In this document: positions 1 to 9,432 of the stretch, piece after piece
Layout of the letters: each line of letters starts with the position of its first letter
Numbering within the stretch: position 1 is the stretch's first letter
Assembly (NCBI RefSeq): GCF_011393335.1
Contig: NZ_CP049865.1
Coordinates: forward strand, 248,001-312,000
Direction: 5' to 3'
Length of the DNA: 64,000 nucleotides
Origin: Propioniciclava coleopterorum
Lineage (GTDB): Bacteria > Actinomycetota > Actinomycetes > Propionibacteriales > Propionibacteriaceae
Position numbers and translations under genes: made by a program
The notes under the pieces: generated by a model
What the model was told of the DNA's origin: nothing
The model's input: only the letters and a program-made list of their open reading frames with translations
Database searches by the model: none

Positions 1-922
1 CCATGAGCGTGATGAAGCCGAGCTGGCTGACGGTGCCGTAGGCCAGCAGCAGCTTCAGGTCGTCCTGGCGCAGCGCCCGCCAGCCGCCGAGGATCATCGT
101 CAGCGCGCCCAACAGGGTGATGACGGGACGCCACAGCGGCACCGCGGCGAACGCCGGCGCCATCGCGGCGACGAGGTACACGCCGGCCTTCACCATGGTG
201 GCGGCGTGCAGGTAAGCCGAGACCGGGGTGGGCGCGGCCATGGCGCCGGGCAGCCAGAAGTGGAACGGCGCCAGCGCGGACTTGCTCAGCGCCCCCACCA
301 GCATGAGCAGCGCCGCCGCGGTGGCGGCGAGCCCGGTCGGCGGCGCGGCGAGCAGCGCGCTGAGGCTGTAGGAGCCGGTCAGGACGCCGAAGGTCACGAT
401 GCCGACCAGCATCGCCAGGCCGCCGGTGGTGGTGACGATCAGGGCCGTCGTCGCGGCGGCGCGGTTGGCGCGCCGGGACGAGTCGTGGCCGATCATCAGG
501 TAGGAGAAGACGGTGGTGAGCTCCCAGAACACGTAGAGCACGACCAGGTCGTCGGCGGCCACGAGGCCCAGCATGGCGCCGGCGAACGCCACCAGCAGGC
601 CGAGGGTGCGGGCCGGCGGCTTGGCGAAGTACCAGCGGCAGTACACCAGGACGATGAACCCGATCCCGGTCACCAGCAGCCCGAGCAGCCATTGCAGCAG
701 CCCGACGCGGAAGGTCAGGCTCACCCCCAGCGCCGGGATCCAGTCGACGCTCTCGACGTACCCGGCGCCGTCCAGGATCGGACCCGCCTCGGCCAGCAGC
801 AGGCAGAACCCGATCAGGGGGACGATCGCGACGACGAGGAACGCGTTGCGGCCGAACCAGCGGGACCACAAGGACGCCATCGCTCCCACGAGGAAGTGGA
901 GAGCGAGGAGGCCGAGCAGCAC
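1..922 (-). CDS. mrpA: Na+/H+ antiporter subunit A (MrpA/MnhA-like), 3' part cut by window edge
   Basis: This is the N-terminal ~307 residues of a multi-membrane-segment protein of the complex I NuoL/MrpA family, which forms the proton-translocating core of Mrp cation/proton antiporters in the cytoplasmic membrane. It starts at a GTG (MLLGLLALHFLVGAMASLW) preceded by GAAAGGTG. Family landmarks are visible: VLYVFWELTTVFSYLMIGHD (about 115-135), then LSKSALAPFHFWLPGAMAAP and PVSAYLHAATMVKAGVY (about 215-250), which carry the conserved Lys/His residues of the antiporter module. The extra N-terminal hydrophobic segments fit MrpA better than MrpD, but the subunit cannot be fixed because the C-terminus lies outside the window. 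The remaining Mrp subunits would be expected further left. Confidence 0.82.
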   Translation of the reverse strand, partial: MLLGLLALHFLVGAMASLWSRWFGRNAFLVVAIVPLIGFCLLLAEAGPILDGAGYVESVDWIPALGVSLTFRVGLLQWLLGLLVTGIGFIVLVYCRWYFAKPPARTLGLLVAFAGAMLGLVAADDLVVLYVFWELTTVFSYLMIGHDSSRRANRAAATTALIVTTTGGLAMLVGIVTFGVLTGSYSLSALLAAPPTGLAATAAALLMLVGALSKSALAPFHFWLPGAMAAPTPVSAYLHAATMVKAGVYLVAAMAPAFAAVPLWRPVITLLGALTMILGGWRALRQDDLKLLLAYGTVSQLGFITLM

Positions 923-1031
923 GCGGTCACACCTTTCGAGGGATCGTGGCCGGAAGAAAAGTCACGGCCATCCTACCAAGGGCGAGGCCATCGCCCCGTG
1001 TCGGACGGCAACCGTGGGACCGGGACGCCGT

Positions 1032-2315
1032 TCAGAACCGCGGCCCGTACGCCGCCGCGGACGCCAGCGTGGCGTCGAGCTCCGCGCGTCCGGGATCGTT
1101 CGCCTTGACCAGCTTGCGACGCCTCGCCAGGAAGTCGATCAGGACACCCGCGATCAGCAGCACGCCGATGTTGATCAGGATGGTGGCGTCGCCGGCGCCC
1201 GCCTCCCGGTCGAACATGCCCGAGATGTCGATGAACGGCAGCAGCGCCTCGCTCAGCATGTTGTTGACGATGTGGATCGCCACTGCGGCCTCCAGGCCGC
1301 CCGTGCGCCACGTCAGCCAACTGCCCACGAGGGCGAAGGCGACGTAGTACACGTTGAGCCACGGGTCGCCCGCGCCGTGCAACGCCATGAAGACCAGGGC
1401 GGTGACGAGGGTGGACACGCCGAAGCCCACCGCCGGGGCCGGGAACCAGGAGGCGACCACGCGGCCGAGCAGGCCGCGCACGAGGTACTCCTCGCCCGCC
1501 GCCTGGAACGGCGTGGTGAGCAGGATGCCCACGATCATGGGGACGGTGTGGGGCCACAGGCCCACGTCCTGGGGCGGCATGATCGCGTAGCCGATCGCCA
1601 TCAGTACGATCCACAGCGGGGTGAGCACCCCGACGACCAGCCAGAACCAGCGCCAGCGCATCCCGCCGACCACCGAGGTCAGCCAGCGTGGGCGCTGCCC
1701 CACGCACGCCCACGCGGTCAGCATGGCGATCGGGATGCACAGGGCCAGGCTCACGTTGTTGGCGATGAAGAACCCGGGGCCGACGGGGATCTCCCCCGTC
1801 CTGGAGACCTCGGCGAAGTCGACGCCGTCGATGGCCATCCCGATGAACCCGGCGACCCCCGACAGCGCCAGGAAGATGCCGCCCGCCATCAGGAGCGCCA
1901 GCAACGACTTCCACCACCGGTACCGGGGCGCGCGCCAGAACGCGAAGTAGTCCCGGGTTTCGACCGGCAGCGCCGGGCGCAGGTGCGGGGGCAGATCGTC
2001 GGCCGTCGTCGGGACGGGCATCCATCCGGGTTGCGGGACGCCGGGGCCGTACGGGCCGTGGCCGTACTGGCCCTGCGGTCCGTGGCCGTCCGGATCCCGG
2101 GGCCCGGGGCCGTACGGGCCCTGCGGGCCGCCGTAGGGCTGCCCGGGCGGGACCGCATAGCCGTGGCCCGGCGCCGGGGCGCCGTACTCATGACCGGGCT
2201 GCGGGGCGCCGTACCCATGGTCGGGCGCCGGGACGTCGGGGTTCGGCTGCGGCGGCTGCGCGGTCGGGCCGGGCTCGGCCGGTCGCGGTTCGCGGGGATC
2301 GTTGTGTGAAGTCAT
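1032..2315 (-). CDS. CPBP family intramembrane metalloprotease with Pro/Gly-rich N-terminus
   Basis: A 427-residue predicted membrane protease of the CPBP (CAAX protease and bacteriocin-processing) family. The first ~95 residues are a disordered Pro/Gly/Tyr/His-rich tract with repeated HGYGAP/GPYGPG-like units. After that come about eight hydrophobic segments. The family motifs are present in order: GEEYLVRG (EExxxR), FMALHGAGD with the second-motif His, and HIVNNMLSE (HxxxN). These form the metal site within the membrane. I chose the ATG at 2315 because it overlaps the ndk stop (ATGA) and has AGGA just upstream. An in-frame start 11 codons earlier would lie inside ndk. It is probably translationally coupled to ndk. 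Substrate unknown. Confidence 0.85.
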   Translation of the reverse strand: MTSHNDPREPRPAEPGPTAQPPQPNPDVPAPDHGYGAPQPGHEYGAPAPGHGYAVPPGQPYGGPQGPYGPGPRDPDGHGPQGQYGHGPYGPGVPQPGWMPVPTTADDLPPHLRPALPVETRDYFAFWRAPRYRWWKSLLALLMAGGIFLALSGVAGFIGMAIDGVDFAEVSRTGEIPVGPGFFIANNVSLALCIPIAMLTAWACVGQRPRWLTSVVGGMRWRWFWLVVGVLTPLWIVLMAIGYAIMPPQDVGLWPHTVPMIVGILLTTPFQAAGEEYLVRGLLGRVVASWFPAPAVGFGVSTLVTALVFMALHGAGDPWLNVYYVAFALVGSWLTWRTGGLEAAVAIHIVNNMLSEALLPFIDISGMFDREAGAGDATILINIGVLLIAGVLIDFLARRRKLVKANDPGRAELDATLASAAAYGPRF

Positions 2316-2737
2316 CGTCCTGGGGTGGGGTCGAGGGCGGGGAACCACAGTGCGATCTCACGGGCGGCCGACTCGGGCGAGTCGGACGCGTGGACCAGGT
2401 TCCGGGAGCCGGAGGTGGAATGGTCGCCGCGCACGGTGCCGGGCGCGGCCTTGATGCCGTCGGTCGCCCCGTTGAGGGCGCGGACGGCCTCGACGGCGCG
2501 CTCGCCCTCCACGACGAGCGCGACGAGCGGCCCGGACGTGATGAAGGTGCGCAGGCCCGGGTAGAAGGGCTGCTCCAGGTGTTCGGCGTAGTGCCGGTCG
2601 GAGAAGTCGCCGTCGATGACGCGCAGATCCATGGCGGCGATGCCGAGCCCCTTGGCCTCGTAGCGGGCGAGGATCGCTCCCACGAGACCGCGCTCCACGG
2701 CGTCGGGCTTCAGCAGGACCAGCGTGCGTTGCGTCAT
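2312..2737 (-). CDS. ndk: nucleoside-diphosphate kinase
   Basis: A 141-residue cytoplasmic enzyme that moves the gamma phosphate of ATP to nucleoside diphosphates through a phosphohistidine. The family signature NLVHASDS is present with the phospho-accepting histidine at residue 116, and [14 protein letters not shown] opens the protein as in other Ndk proteins. Length is normal. The start is an ATG with TAGTCT seven bases upstream and no Shine-Dalgarno sequence, which suggests a leaderless message. The stop codon overlaps the start of the CPBP protease, so the two are probably co-transcribed. In many actinobacteria ndk lies downstream of folC and a DUF4233 gene, as here. Confidence 0.96.
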   Translation of the reverse strand: MTQRTLVLLKPDAVERGLVGAILARYEAKGLGIAAMDLRVIDGDFSDRHYAEHLEQPFYPGLRTFITSGPLVALVVEGERAVEAVRALNGATDGIKAAPGTVRGDHSTSGSRNLVHASDSPESAAREIALWFPALDPTPGR

Positions 2738-2744
2738 GGCCGAC

Positions 2745-2750
2745 AGACTA
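2745..2750 (-). promoter_or_regulatory. -10 box for ndk (leaderless)
   Basis: TAGTCT on the minus strand lies seven bases before the ndk ATG. That spacing would put the transcription start at or next to the A of the start codon. No -35 box could be assigned with confidence. Confidence 0.5.
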
Positions 2751-2788
2751 CTGACACGGCGCCGCGGGACGCGCGACGCGCGGGGCGG

Positions 2789-3130
2789 CTAGGACCTCGG
2801 CGTGCTCTGCTCGATGCGCCGGCCCAGGACGAACGACACGACGAACAGCAGCGCGAACGCGCCGCCCACGACGTACATCCACGGCGTCAGCAGGCCCAGC
2901 GCCAGGCCGGCGGCCTGCGCGAGCCACGCGAACACCCACCCGACGGGACGCCGCAGCAGCGCGGCGGCGAGCAGCGGGACGAGCGCGGCCGCTCCCCCGG
3001 CCCCCATCGCCAGGCCGATCGGGACGTCGTCGACCTGGATCATCCCGGGGATGGCCAGCACGAACACCACGACCTCGAAGATCAGCGCCAGGGAGATGGC
3101 GCGGTTCATCGGGTTGTCCTTGCGCAGCAT
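2789..3130 (-). CDS. DUF4233 family small membrane protein
   Basis: A 113-residue protein with about four hydrophobic segments and a short basic tail (FVLGRRIEQSTPRS). It is recognised as the DUF4233 family mainly from its position: small membrane proteins of this family sit directly after folC in many actinobacteria. The ATG at 3130 shares a base with the folC stop (TGATG), so translation is coupled. A second in-frame ATG lies seven codons downstream. No catalytic motif is visible and the function is unknown. Confidence 0.85.
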   Translation of the reverse strand: MLRKDNPMNRAISLALIFEVVVFVLAIPGMIQVDDVPIGLAMGAGGAAALVPLLAAALLRRPVGWVFAWLAQAAGLALGLLTPWMYVVGGAFALLFVVSFVLGRRIEQSTPRS

Positions 3131-4527
3131 CAGTCGTCGTCCTCGTCCTGCAGGTGATCGGGGTCGTAGCCGTCGGCCTCGCCCAGCACGTCGTCGGAGT
3201 CGCGGTCGGCGGCCTGCCGCACCAGCAGCGTCCGGGCCTCGCCGGCGAGCACCACCGACCCGGCGACCAGGATGCCGGCGCCCGCGCCTGCCTGGTCGGC
3301 GAGGGTGACCGCGAGTTCGAGGGCGTCGGGCAGCGAGTCGCGCACGTGGACGCGCTCGGCGCCGAACACGTCGGAGGCGACCTCGCCCAGTTCCTCGGCG
3401 GGCAGGCCGCGGTCGGTGGAGGCGACCTGGGTGCAGACGATCGTGGTGACGCCGTCCTCCAGGACGCGCAGGACGCCCTCGATGTCCTTGTCGGCCATCA
3501 TCCCGACGACCGCGATGAGCGGGGTGAAGTCGAACGCCTCCGCCATCCCGGCCATGGTCGCGGTGGCGCCGTGCACGTTGTGACAGGTGTCGAGCACCAC
3601 GGTGGGGTCGGTGCGGACCACCTCCAGGCGCGCCGGCAACCGGACGGCTCCGAGCCCCTCCGCGAGCACGTCGGACGGCACCGGCTTGCCGCCGAGGAAG
3701 GCCTCCACGGCCGCCACCGCCAGGGCGGCGTTGTGGGCCATGTGCTCGCCGAAGACCGGCAGCAGCAGGTCGTCCACGGGGCCGTCCGCGGTCTCGAGCC
3801 GCAGCACCTGGCCGCCGACCGCGGGCGTGCGACCGATCAGGCCGAACTCCACCCCCTCGCGCACCATCCTGGCGCCCACCTCGCGGCAGCGCTCCATCAG
3901 GACGCGGGCGGCGTCGGGGTGCTGCTCGGCCAGCACGGCGACCGAGCCCTCCTTGATGATGCCGGCCTTCTCGCCGGCGATCTCGGCGATGGTGTCGCCG
4001 AGCAGGTGGGTGTGGTCGAGGTCGACCGGGCACACCACGGCCACCTCGGCGTCGGCGACGCTGGTGGCGTCCCACGTCCCGCCCAGCCCGACCTCGATGA
4101 CGGCGACGTCGACCGGGGCCTGGGCGAACGCCTCGTAGGCCAGCCCGGTCATCACCTCGAAGAACGTCATGCCTACCCCGTCGAGCCGCTGCTCGTCCAC
4201 GATCGACACCAGCGGCATCACGTCGCCGACCAGGGCGTCGAACGCCTCGTGGGAGATCGGCTCCCCGTCGATGCTGATGCGCTCGGTCAGGTCGGAGAGG
4301 TGCGGCGAGCTGACCCGGCCGACCCGCAGGTTCATCGCCAGCAGGATCGACTCGATCATGATGGCGGTGCTGCCCTTGCCGTTCGTCCCGGCCACCTGGA
4401 TGACGGGGTAGGAGCGTTGGGGGTCACCGAGCAGTTCGGTGAGGGCGGCGATCCGGGACAGGCTGGGAGCGACCCGGTGCTCCGGCCATCGCGATTGGAG
4501 CGAGGCGACGATGTCGGCGTGCGTCAT
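3130..4527 (-). CDS. folC: bifunctional folylpolyglutamate synthase / dihydrofolate synthase
   Basis: A 465-residue Mur-ligase-fold enzyme that adds glutamate to dihydropteroate and to folates using ATP. The ATP loop VAGTNGKGSTA is at about 45-55. It is followed by the family segment RVGRVSSPHLSDLTERI and by DVAVIEVGLGGTWDAT, where the Glu/Gly-rich stretch belongs to the central domain. The C-terminal domain contains VVLDTCHNVHGA, the DxAHN-like ligase motif. The acidic tail DDVLGEADGYDPDHLQDEDD is unusual but matches actinobacterial FolC proteins in length. It is the first gene of a folC-DUF4233 pair with overlapping stop and start codons. Confidence 0.95.
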   Translation of the reverse strand: MTHADIVASLQSRWPEHRVAPSLSRIAALTELLGDPQRSYPVIQVAGTNGKGSTAIMIESILLAMNLRVGRVSSPHLSDLTERISIDGEPISHEAFDALVGDVMPLVSIVDEQRLDGVGMTFFEVMTGLAYEAFAQAPVDVAVIEVGLGGTWDATSVADAEVAVVCPVDLDHTHLLGDTIAEIAGEKAGIIKEGSVAVLAEQHPDAARVLMERCREVGARMVREGVEFGLIGRTPAVGGQVLRLETADGPVDDLLLPVFGEHMAHNAALAVAAVEAFLGGKPVPSDVLAEGLGAVRLPARLEVVRTDPTVVLDTCHNVHGATATMAGMAEAFDFTPLIAVVGMMADKDIEGVLRVLEDGVTTIVCTQVASTDRGLPAEELGEVASDVFGAERVHVRDSLPDALELAVTLADQAGAGAGILVAGSVVLAGEARTLLVRQAADRDSDDVLGEADGYDPDHLQDEDDD

Positions 4528-4596
4528 GATCGCACCAGCCTATCCGGCGGGTGTCCGGCTCGGCCGAACCGGCCATGGGGTTTGGGGGCGCCCTTG

Positions 4597-4602
4597 TATC
4601 CT
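4597..4602 (+). promoter_or_regulatory. -10 box for the MauE-like gene (leaderless)
   Basis: TATCCT lies seven bases before the ATG at 4610, and there is no Shine-Dalgarno sequence. The spacing fits a leaderless transcript. Confidence 0.45.
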
Positions 4603-4609
4603 GAGCGGC

Positions 4610-5161
4610 ATGACCGCAGCGCACACGCCCGTCCGGAGCGCCTGGATGGGTTGGGTCGGGTTGCTCGCGCGGCTGGTCCTCGGCGGAGTCCTCCTCGTCG
4701 CCGGCGCCCTCAAGGTGGGGGCCATCGGCGAGTCGATCCTCGCGGTCCGCGCCTACCGGCTGCTCCCCTACGAACTCACCACCGTCGTCGGGACGGTGCT
4801 CCCGTTCGCCGAGGTGCTGCTGGGCCTGCTGTTGATCACCGGCACCTTCACCCGGATCAGCGGCGTCCTGGGCGCGCTGCTCATGGTCGCGTTCATCATC
4901 GGCATCGGCAGCGCATGGGCGCGCGGCCTGACGCTGGACTGCGGCTGCTTCGGCGGCGGCGGAGAGATCTCCGCGGAGGAGGCGTTCGCCGCCTACCCGT
5001 GGGAGATCGCCCGCGACGTCGGGCTGGCCGCCTGCGGCGCCTGGCTGGCGCTGTGGCCGCGCACGCCCTTCTCGCTCGACAACTGGATCTTCGGCGCCCC
5101 CGGCGCCACGCCGGCGGACACCGCGGACGCCGACACCGAACCGCTCACCACAGGCAACTAA
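4610..5161 (+). CDS. MauE/DoxX family redox-associated membrane protein
   Basis: A 183-residue protein with four predicted membrane segments (ARLVLGGVLLVAGALKVG, the region after LPYELTTVVG, GVLGALLMVAFIIGIGSAW and the last hydrophobic stretch). The pair LDCGCFGG between segments 3 and 4 is the cysteine motif of MauE/DoxX-type proteins. These pass electrons between the membrane and extracytoplasmic thioredoxin- or DsbA-like proteins. Two DsbA-like genes follow directly (10 nt gap), so a shared disulfide-handling system is likely. I chose the ATG at 4610 over an upstream in-frame start because the upstream extension has no membrane character and a -10 box lies just before 4610. Confidence 0.88.
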   Translation: MTAAHTPVRSAWMGWVGLLARLVLGGVLLVAGALKVGAIGESILAVRAYRLLPYELTTVVGTVLPFAEVLLGLLLITGTFTRISGVLGALLMVAFIIGIGSAWARGLTLDCGCFGGGGEISAEEAFAAYPWEIARDVGLAACGAWLALWPRTPFSLDNWIFGAPGATPADTADADTEPLTTGN

Positions 5162-5171
5162 GGAGTCCTGC

Positions 5172-5972
5172 ATGGCCAGCAACGCCACGAACCGACGCGA
5201 CCAGCTGCGACGCCAGCAGGAAGCGGCCGCCCGGCAGTCCCGCACCACCCGCATCATCGGCGTGGCCGCCGGCGTCCTGGCGCTCGTCCTGATCGGTGTG
5301 CTGGTCTACGCCTTCGTCTCGCAGCAGCCCAAGGGCGGCGAGACCGGCGGGCCGGGGACCACGCCGCTGGCCGCTCAGATCGTGCCGCCGAACGCCAACG
5401 CCGACAAGGACGGCCTGATCGTCGCCCAGGGCGCCGCGGGGACCCCGACCGTGACGATGTACCTGGACTACCAGTGCCCCAACTGCCGCACCTTCGAGCT
5501 CGGCTACGGCCAGATGCTCGACGACGAGGCGAAGGCCGGCACCTGGACGCTGGAGAACAAGACCATGGTCTTCATGGACAACAACCTCCAGAACACCGCC
5601 TCGACCCGCGCCGCGCTCGCCGCGTCCTGCGCCGCCACCGTGGACCACTACAAGGAGTACAGCCTCGAGGTCTACAACAACCAGGCGCTGCAGGAGGTCC
5701 GCGGCTCGGACGGCTACAGCGACCAGCTGCTGCGCGAGACCATCCCGGCCAAGGTCGGCATCGCCGGGGACCAGCTGAGCACCTTCCAGGCCTGCTACGA
5801 CGGCCGCGCCACGCAGGACTTCGTCGCGGCGGTCGACAAGGCCGCCTACGCCGACGGCGTCACCGGGACCCCGAGCATGGCCGTCAACGGCAAGCTGCTC
5901 AACCTCAGCCTGCTCAAGGACACCTCCCCCGCCGGCCTGAAGGCGTTCATCCTCGCCAACACCGGCGCCTGA
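5172..5972 (+). CDS. membrane-anchored DsbA-like thioredoxin-fold protein (copy 1)
   Basis: A 266-residue protein with a basic cytoplasmic start (RRDQLRRQQEAAARQ), one membrane segment at about 28-50, then an extracytoplasmic thioredoxin-fold domain. The active-site motif is CPNC at residues 102-105, within YLDYQCPNCRTF. The cis-proline loop is TGTPSMAVNGK near the C-terminus. Two more cysteines occur in AASCAAT and FQACYDG, a pattern typical of actinobacterial DsbA-like proteins. It probably forms or reduces disulfides in exported proteins with the preceding MauE-like membrane partner. AAGGAG lies 8 nt before the ATG. The next gene is a clear paralogue, so the two arose by tandem duplication. 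Confidence 0.9.
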   Translation: MASNATNRRDQLRRQQEAAARQSRTTRIIGVAAGVLALVLIGVLVYAFVSQQPKGGETGGPGTTPLAAQIVPPNANADKDGLIVAQGAAGTPTVTMYLDYQCPNCRTFELGYGQMLDDEAKAGTWTLENKTMVFMDNNLQNTASTRAALAASCAATVDHYKEYSLEVYNNQALQEVRGSDGYSDQLLRETIPAKVGIAGDQLSTFQACYDGRATQDFVAAVDKAAYADGVTGTPSMAVNGKLLNLSLLKDTSPAGLKAFILANTGA

Positions 5973-5983
5973 CGGGCCGGGGC

Positions 5984-6733
5984 GTGGCGTCCTCGGCGTC
6001 GCGGCGCGACCAACTCCGCCGGCAGCAACAGGAGGCGGCGGCGCGCCAGAAGCGCACCACGCGGATCATCGGCGTCGCGGTCGGCCTGCTGGCCGCGGTG
6101 CTGGTCGGCGTGCTGGTCTTCGCCCTGGTGAACGCCCCGCAGGCCCCCGCCCCGACGCCGCGGGCCGAGCAGGTGACGCCCCCCTCGGCCAACGCGGACG
6201 CCTCCGCGCTGGTGCTGGGCCGGGGCGCGCCCGGGTCGCCCACGGTGACGGTGTACCTGGACTACCAGTGCCCCAACTGCCGCATCTTCGAGGAGGTCTA
6301 CGGGCCGATGCTGCAGCGCGAGGCCGCCGCCGGCACCTGGACGCTGCAGAACTCCACCATGACGTTCCTGGAGCAGGCGCTCAGCAACACGGCCTCGACG
6401 CGGGCCGCGGTCGCGGCGGCGTGCTCGGCGTTCGCCGACCGCTACGCCGACTTCAACGCGGCGATCTTCTCCCACCAGCCCGCCAACGAGGTGCGCGGCG
6501 CGGTCGGCTACACCGACGAGCTGCTGCGCGCGACGATCCCGGCCGACCTGGGCTTCACCGCCGAGCAGACGACCGCGCTGCAGGCCTGCTACGACGGGCG
6601 CGCGACCGAGGACTTCGTGGCCGGCGTCGACAAGGCCGCCTACGCGTCCGGGGTGAGCGCCACCCCCACCCTGACGGTCGACGGCCGGCCGATCGACCTC
6701 AGCAAGGCGCGCGACGGGTCCCCGACGCGCTGA
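5984..6733 (+). CDS. membrane-anchored DsbA-like thioredoxin-fold protein (copy 2), C-terminal frameshift
   Basis: A paralogue of the preceding gene with the same architecture: basic start RRDQLRRQQQEAAARQ, one membrane segment, YLDYQCPNCRIF with cysteines at residues 96 and 99, and the same extra cysteines (AAACSAF, LQACYDG). It starts at a GTG 11 nt after the stop of copy 1. The reading frame ends early at 6733 (GSPTR). The +1 frame continues PDALKELILLNA to a stop at 6757-6759, which matches the C-terminus of copy 1 (LKAFILANTGA). A missing C in the run at 6720-6723 explains this. The last helix is therefore lost, or the base call is wrong; everything before it is intact. Confidence 0.85.
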   Translation: MASSASRRDQLRRQQQEAAARQKRTTRIIGVAVGLLAAVLVGVLVFALVNAPQAPAPTPRAEQVTPPSANADASALVLGRGAPGSPTVTVYLDYQCPNCRIFEEVYGPMLQREAAAGTWTLQNSTMTFLEQALSNTASTRAAVAAACSAFADRYADFNAAIFSHQPANEVRGAVGYTDELLRATIPADLGFTAEQTTALQACYDGRATEDFVAGVDKAAYASGVSATPTLTVDGRPIDLSKARDGSPTR

Positions 6734-6821
6734 AGGAGCTCATCCTCCTCAACGCGTGAGGACGCCGTCGCGGCGGTTGCCCGCCCCCGGGCCCGAAGTG
6801 ACGGGCGCGTTCGGGACGCCG

Positions 6822-6827
6822 TAAACT
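6822..6827 (+). promoter_or_regulatory. -10 box for valS (leaderless)
   Basis: TAAACT lies seven bases before the valS ATG. A weak TGACGG sits 17 bp upstream of it as a possible -35. No Shine-Dalgarno sequence is present, so valS looks leaderless. Confidence 0.5.
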
Positions 6828-6834
6828 CGCGCGC

Positions 6835-9432
6835 ATGGCTTCGACACCTTCCGCTGACACGTCCACGCCGACCTCGCCCGCGTGGACCGTACCGGAGCGC
6901 CCCGCGCTGGAGGGTCTCGAGGATCGTTGGGTCGCGTCCTGGCGCGACGCCGACACCTACGCCTTCACGCGCCCCGAGCGCCGCGATCAGGTGTTCAGCA
7001 TCGACACCCCGCCGCCGACGGTGTCGGGCTCGCTGCACGTGGGACACGTCTTCAGCTACACCCACACCGACCTGGTGGCCCGCTACCAGCGCATGCGCGG
7101 CAAGCAGGTCTTCTACCCGATGGGCTGGGACGACAACGGCCTGCCCACCGAGCGGCGCGTGCAGAACTACTACGGCGTCCGGTGCGACACGTCGGTCCCC
7201 TACGACCCCGACTTCACGCCGCCGGCCAAGCCCGACCCCAAGAAGCAGATCCCGATCAGCCGCCGCAACTTCATCGAGCTGTGCCACGAGCTGACCTCGG
7301 TGGACGAGAAGGTCTTCGAGGACCTGTGGCGGCGCCTGGGGCTGTCGGTGGACTGGAACACCCTGTACGCGACCATCTCCGACGAGGCCCAGCGCGTCGC
7401 CCAGCTCGCCTTCGTGCGCAACCTGGCGCGCGGCGAGGCCTACCTGTCCGAGGCCCCGACGATGTGGGACGTGACGTTCCAGACCGCCGTGGCCCAGGCC
7501 GAGCTCGAGGCGCGGGAGTACCCGGGCAACTACTACCGGGTGGCGTTCCACGCCGCCGACGGCCCGATCCACATCGAGACGACGCGCCCCGAGCTCATCC
7601 CGAGCGTGTGCGCCCTGATCGCCCACCCCGACGACGAGCGCTACGCCCACCTGTTCGGCACGACCGTCACCTCGCCGGTGTTCGGCGTCGAGATCCCCGT
7701 GCTGGCGCACGCCGCCGCCGAGAAGGACAAGGGCGCCGGCATCGCGATGTGCTGCACGTTCGGCGACCTCACCGACGTGCAGTGGTGGCGCGAGCTCCAG
7801 CTGCCCACCCGCGTGGTGCTGCAGCGCAACGGCCGGCTGCAGCCCGAGGCCCCCGACTGGCTCGTGAACGCCGAGCCCTACGCCGAACTGGCCAACAAGA
7901 CCACGTTCAGCGCCCGCGAGGCCATGGTGGGCCTGCTGCGGGCCGCCGGCGACCTCGACGGCGAGCCCCGCCCCACCCAGCGCATGGCGAACTTCTACGA
8001 GAAGGGCGACAAGCCGCTGGAGATCGTCTCGACGCGGCAGTGGTACCTCACCAACGGCGGCCGGGACGCCGGCCTGCGCGCGACCCTGCTGGAGCGCGGC
8101 CAGGAGCTCGCCTGGGTGCCGGAGTACATGCGGCACCGCTACACCAACTGGGTGGACGGCCTCAACGGCGACTGGCTCATCAGCCGGCAGCGCTTCTTCG
8201 GGGTGCCGTTCCCGATCTGGTACCCGCTGGACGCCGAGGGCGAGCCGGACCACGACCACCCGATCGTCGCCGACGAGGCCTCGCTGCCGGTCGACCCGAC
8301 CTCCGAGCCGGCCCCCGGCTACGAGGAGTCCCAGCGCGGCGTGCCCGGCGGCTTCGTGGCCGACCCCGACGTCATGGACACCTGGGCGACGTCGTCGCTG
8401 AGCCCGCAGATCGTGTGCGGCTGGGAGCGCGACGAGGAGCTGTGGAACCTCACGTTCCCGATGGACCTGGCACCCCAGGCCCACGACATCATCCGGACGT
8501 GGCTGTTCAGCCGCGTCGTGCGCGCCCAGTTGGAGAACCACTCCCTGCCGTGGGTGCGCGCCGCGATCTCCGGCTTCGTGGTGGACCCGGACCGCAAGAA
8601 GATGTCGAAGTCCAAGGGCAACGTCGTCGTGCCGACCGACGTGCTGGACAAGTTCGGCGCGGACGCCGTCCGCTGGCGCGCCGCCATGGCGCGCCCCGGG
8701 CTGGACTCACCGTTCGACGAGACGCAGATGAAGGTCGGACGCCGGCTGGCGATGAAGATCCTCAACGCGTCCAAGTTCGTGCTCGGCATCGCGTCCGAGG
8801 GCGGCACGGTGCCGCAGGCGTCCGCGATCGGGGCGCCGGTCGACCTGGCGATGCTCGCCGCGCTCCGGCAGGTGGTCGACCAGGCCACCGCCGCGTTCGA
8901 GGCGTTCGACTACACCAGCGCGCTCGAGGCGGCCGAGAAGTTCTTCTGGACGTTCTGCGACGACTACCTCGAGCTGGTCAAGGAGCGCGCCTACGGCGCC
9001 CAGGGCGAGGCGGCCGCGGCGTCGGCCCGCGCCGCGCTGGCGACGGCGCTCGGCGTCCAGCTGCGGCTGTTCGCGCCGTTCATGCCGTTCGTGACCGAGG
9101 AGGTGTGGTCCTGGTGGCAGGACGGCTCGGTGCACCACGCGCCGTGGCCCGAGGCGTCCGAGATCTTCGGCGACGGCGATCCGCGCCTGCTCGACGACGT
9201 GTCGGCGGTGCTGATCGGCCTGCGCGGCGCCAAGTCGGCCGCGAAGGTGTCCATGAAGACGCCGCTGAGCTCCGCCACCGTGCAGGGCCCCGCCGATCAG
9301 GTCGAGCGGCTGCAGGCCGTCGAGGACGACCTGCGCGCCGTGGGCCGCGTCGAGGCCTCGGTGGACTGGGTGCCCGGCGGCGACGCGCTGAGCGTCGCGG
9401 CGATCGTCGCGCCGTCCGAGGCGCAGGCGTGA
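6835..9432 (+). CDS. valS: valine--tRNA ligase
   Basis: An 865-residue class I aminoacyl-tRNA synthetase that charges tRNA-Val. The ATP-binding HIGH motif is HVGH in [19 protein letters not shown] (about 62-80). The KMSKS motif appears as KKMSKSKGN (about 588-596). The editing (CP1) domain is seen at [20 protein letters not shown] and onward. The protein is short for a bacterial ValRS. Signatures such as [18 protein letters not shown] match the archaeal-like ValRS found in some actinobacteria. The C-terminal coiled-coil arm of the standard bacterial enzyme is absent. The stop overlaps the GTG start of the following lipoprotein gene. Confidence 0.96.
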   Translation: MASTPSADTSTPTSPAWTVPERPALEGLEDRWVASWRDADTYAFTRPERRDQVFSIDTPPPTVSGSLHVGHVFSYTHTDLVARYQRMRGKQVFYPMGWDDNGLPTERRVQNYYGVRCDTSVPYDPDFTPPAKPDPKKQIPISRRNFIELCHELTSVDEKVFEDLWRRLGLSVDWNTLYATISDEAQRVAQLAFVRNLARGEAYLSEAPTMWDVTFQTAVAQAELEAREYPGNYYRVAFHAADGPIHIETTRPELIPSVCALIAHPDDERYAHLFGTTVTSPVFGVEIPVLAHAAAEKDKGAGIAMCCTFGDLTDVQWWRELQLPTRVVLQRNGRLQPEAPDWLVNAEPYAELANKTTFSAREAMVGLLRAAGDLDGEPRPTQRMANFYEKGDKPLEIVSTRQWYLTNGGRDAGLRATLLERGQELAWVPEYMRHRYTNWVDGLNGDWLISRQRFFGVPFPIWYPLDAEGEPDHDHPIVADEASLPVDPTSEPAPGYEESQRGVPGGFVADPDVMDTWATSSLSPQIVCGWERDEELWNLTFPMDLAPQAHDIIRTWLFSRVVRAQLENHSLPWVRAAISGFVVDPDRKKMSKSKGNVVVPTDVLDKFGADAVRWRAAMARPGLDSPFDETQMKVGRRLAMKILNASKFVLGIASEGGTVPQASAIGAPVDLAMLAALRQVVDQATAAFEAFDYTSALEAAEKFFWTFCDDYLELVKERAYGAQGEAAAASARAALATALGVQLRLFAPFMPFVTEEVWSWWQDGSVHHAPWPEASEIFGDGDPRLLDDVSAVLIGLRGAKSAAKVSMKTPLSSATVQGPADQVERLQAVEDDLRAVGRVEASVDWVPGGDALSVAAIVAPSEAQA

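Noticed and set aside
6640-8541. Long minus-strand open frame opposite valS (and similar long frames opposite pepN, fadD, the FAD/Fe-S gene and others)
   Set aside because: These are mirror frames created by GC-rich codons. Their products are low-complexity Gly/Arg/His-rich chains without family motifs, while the opposite strand encodes clear proteins.
7000-9000. Intein or insertion in valS
   Set aside because: HIGH and KMSKS regions are intact and spacing fits a normal short ValRS.
6882-9428. Plus-frame extension of the septum-formation lipoprotein gene back through valS
   Set aside because: The upstream part is an out-of-frame reading of valS. The lipoprotein signal peptide begins at GTG 9429.
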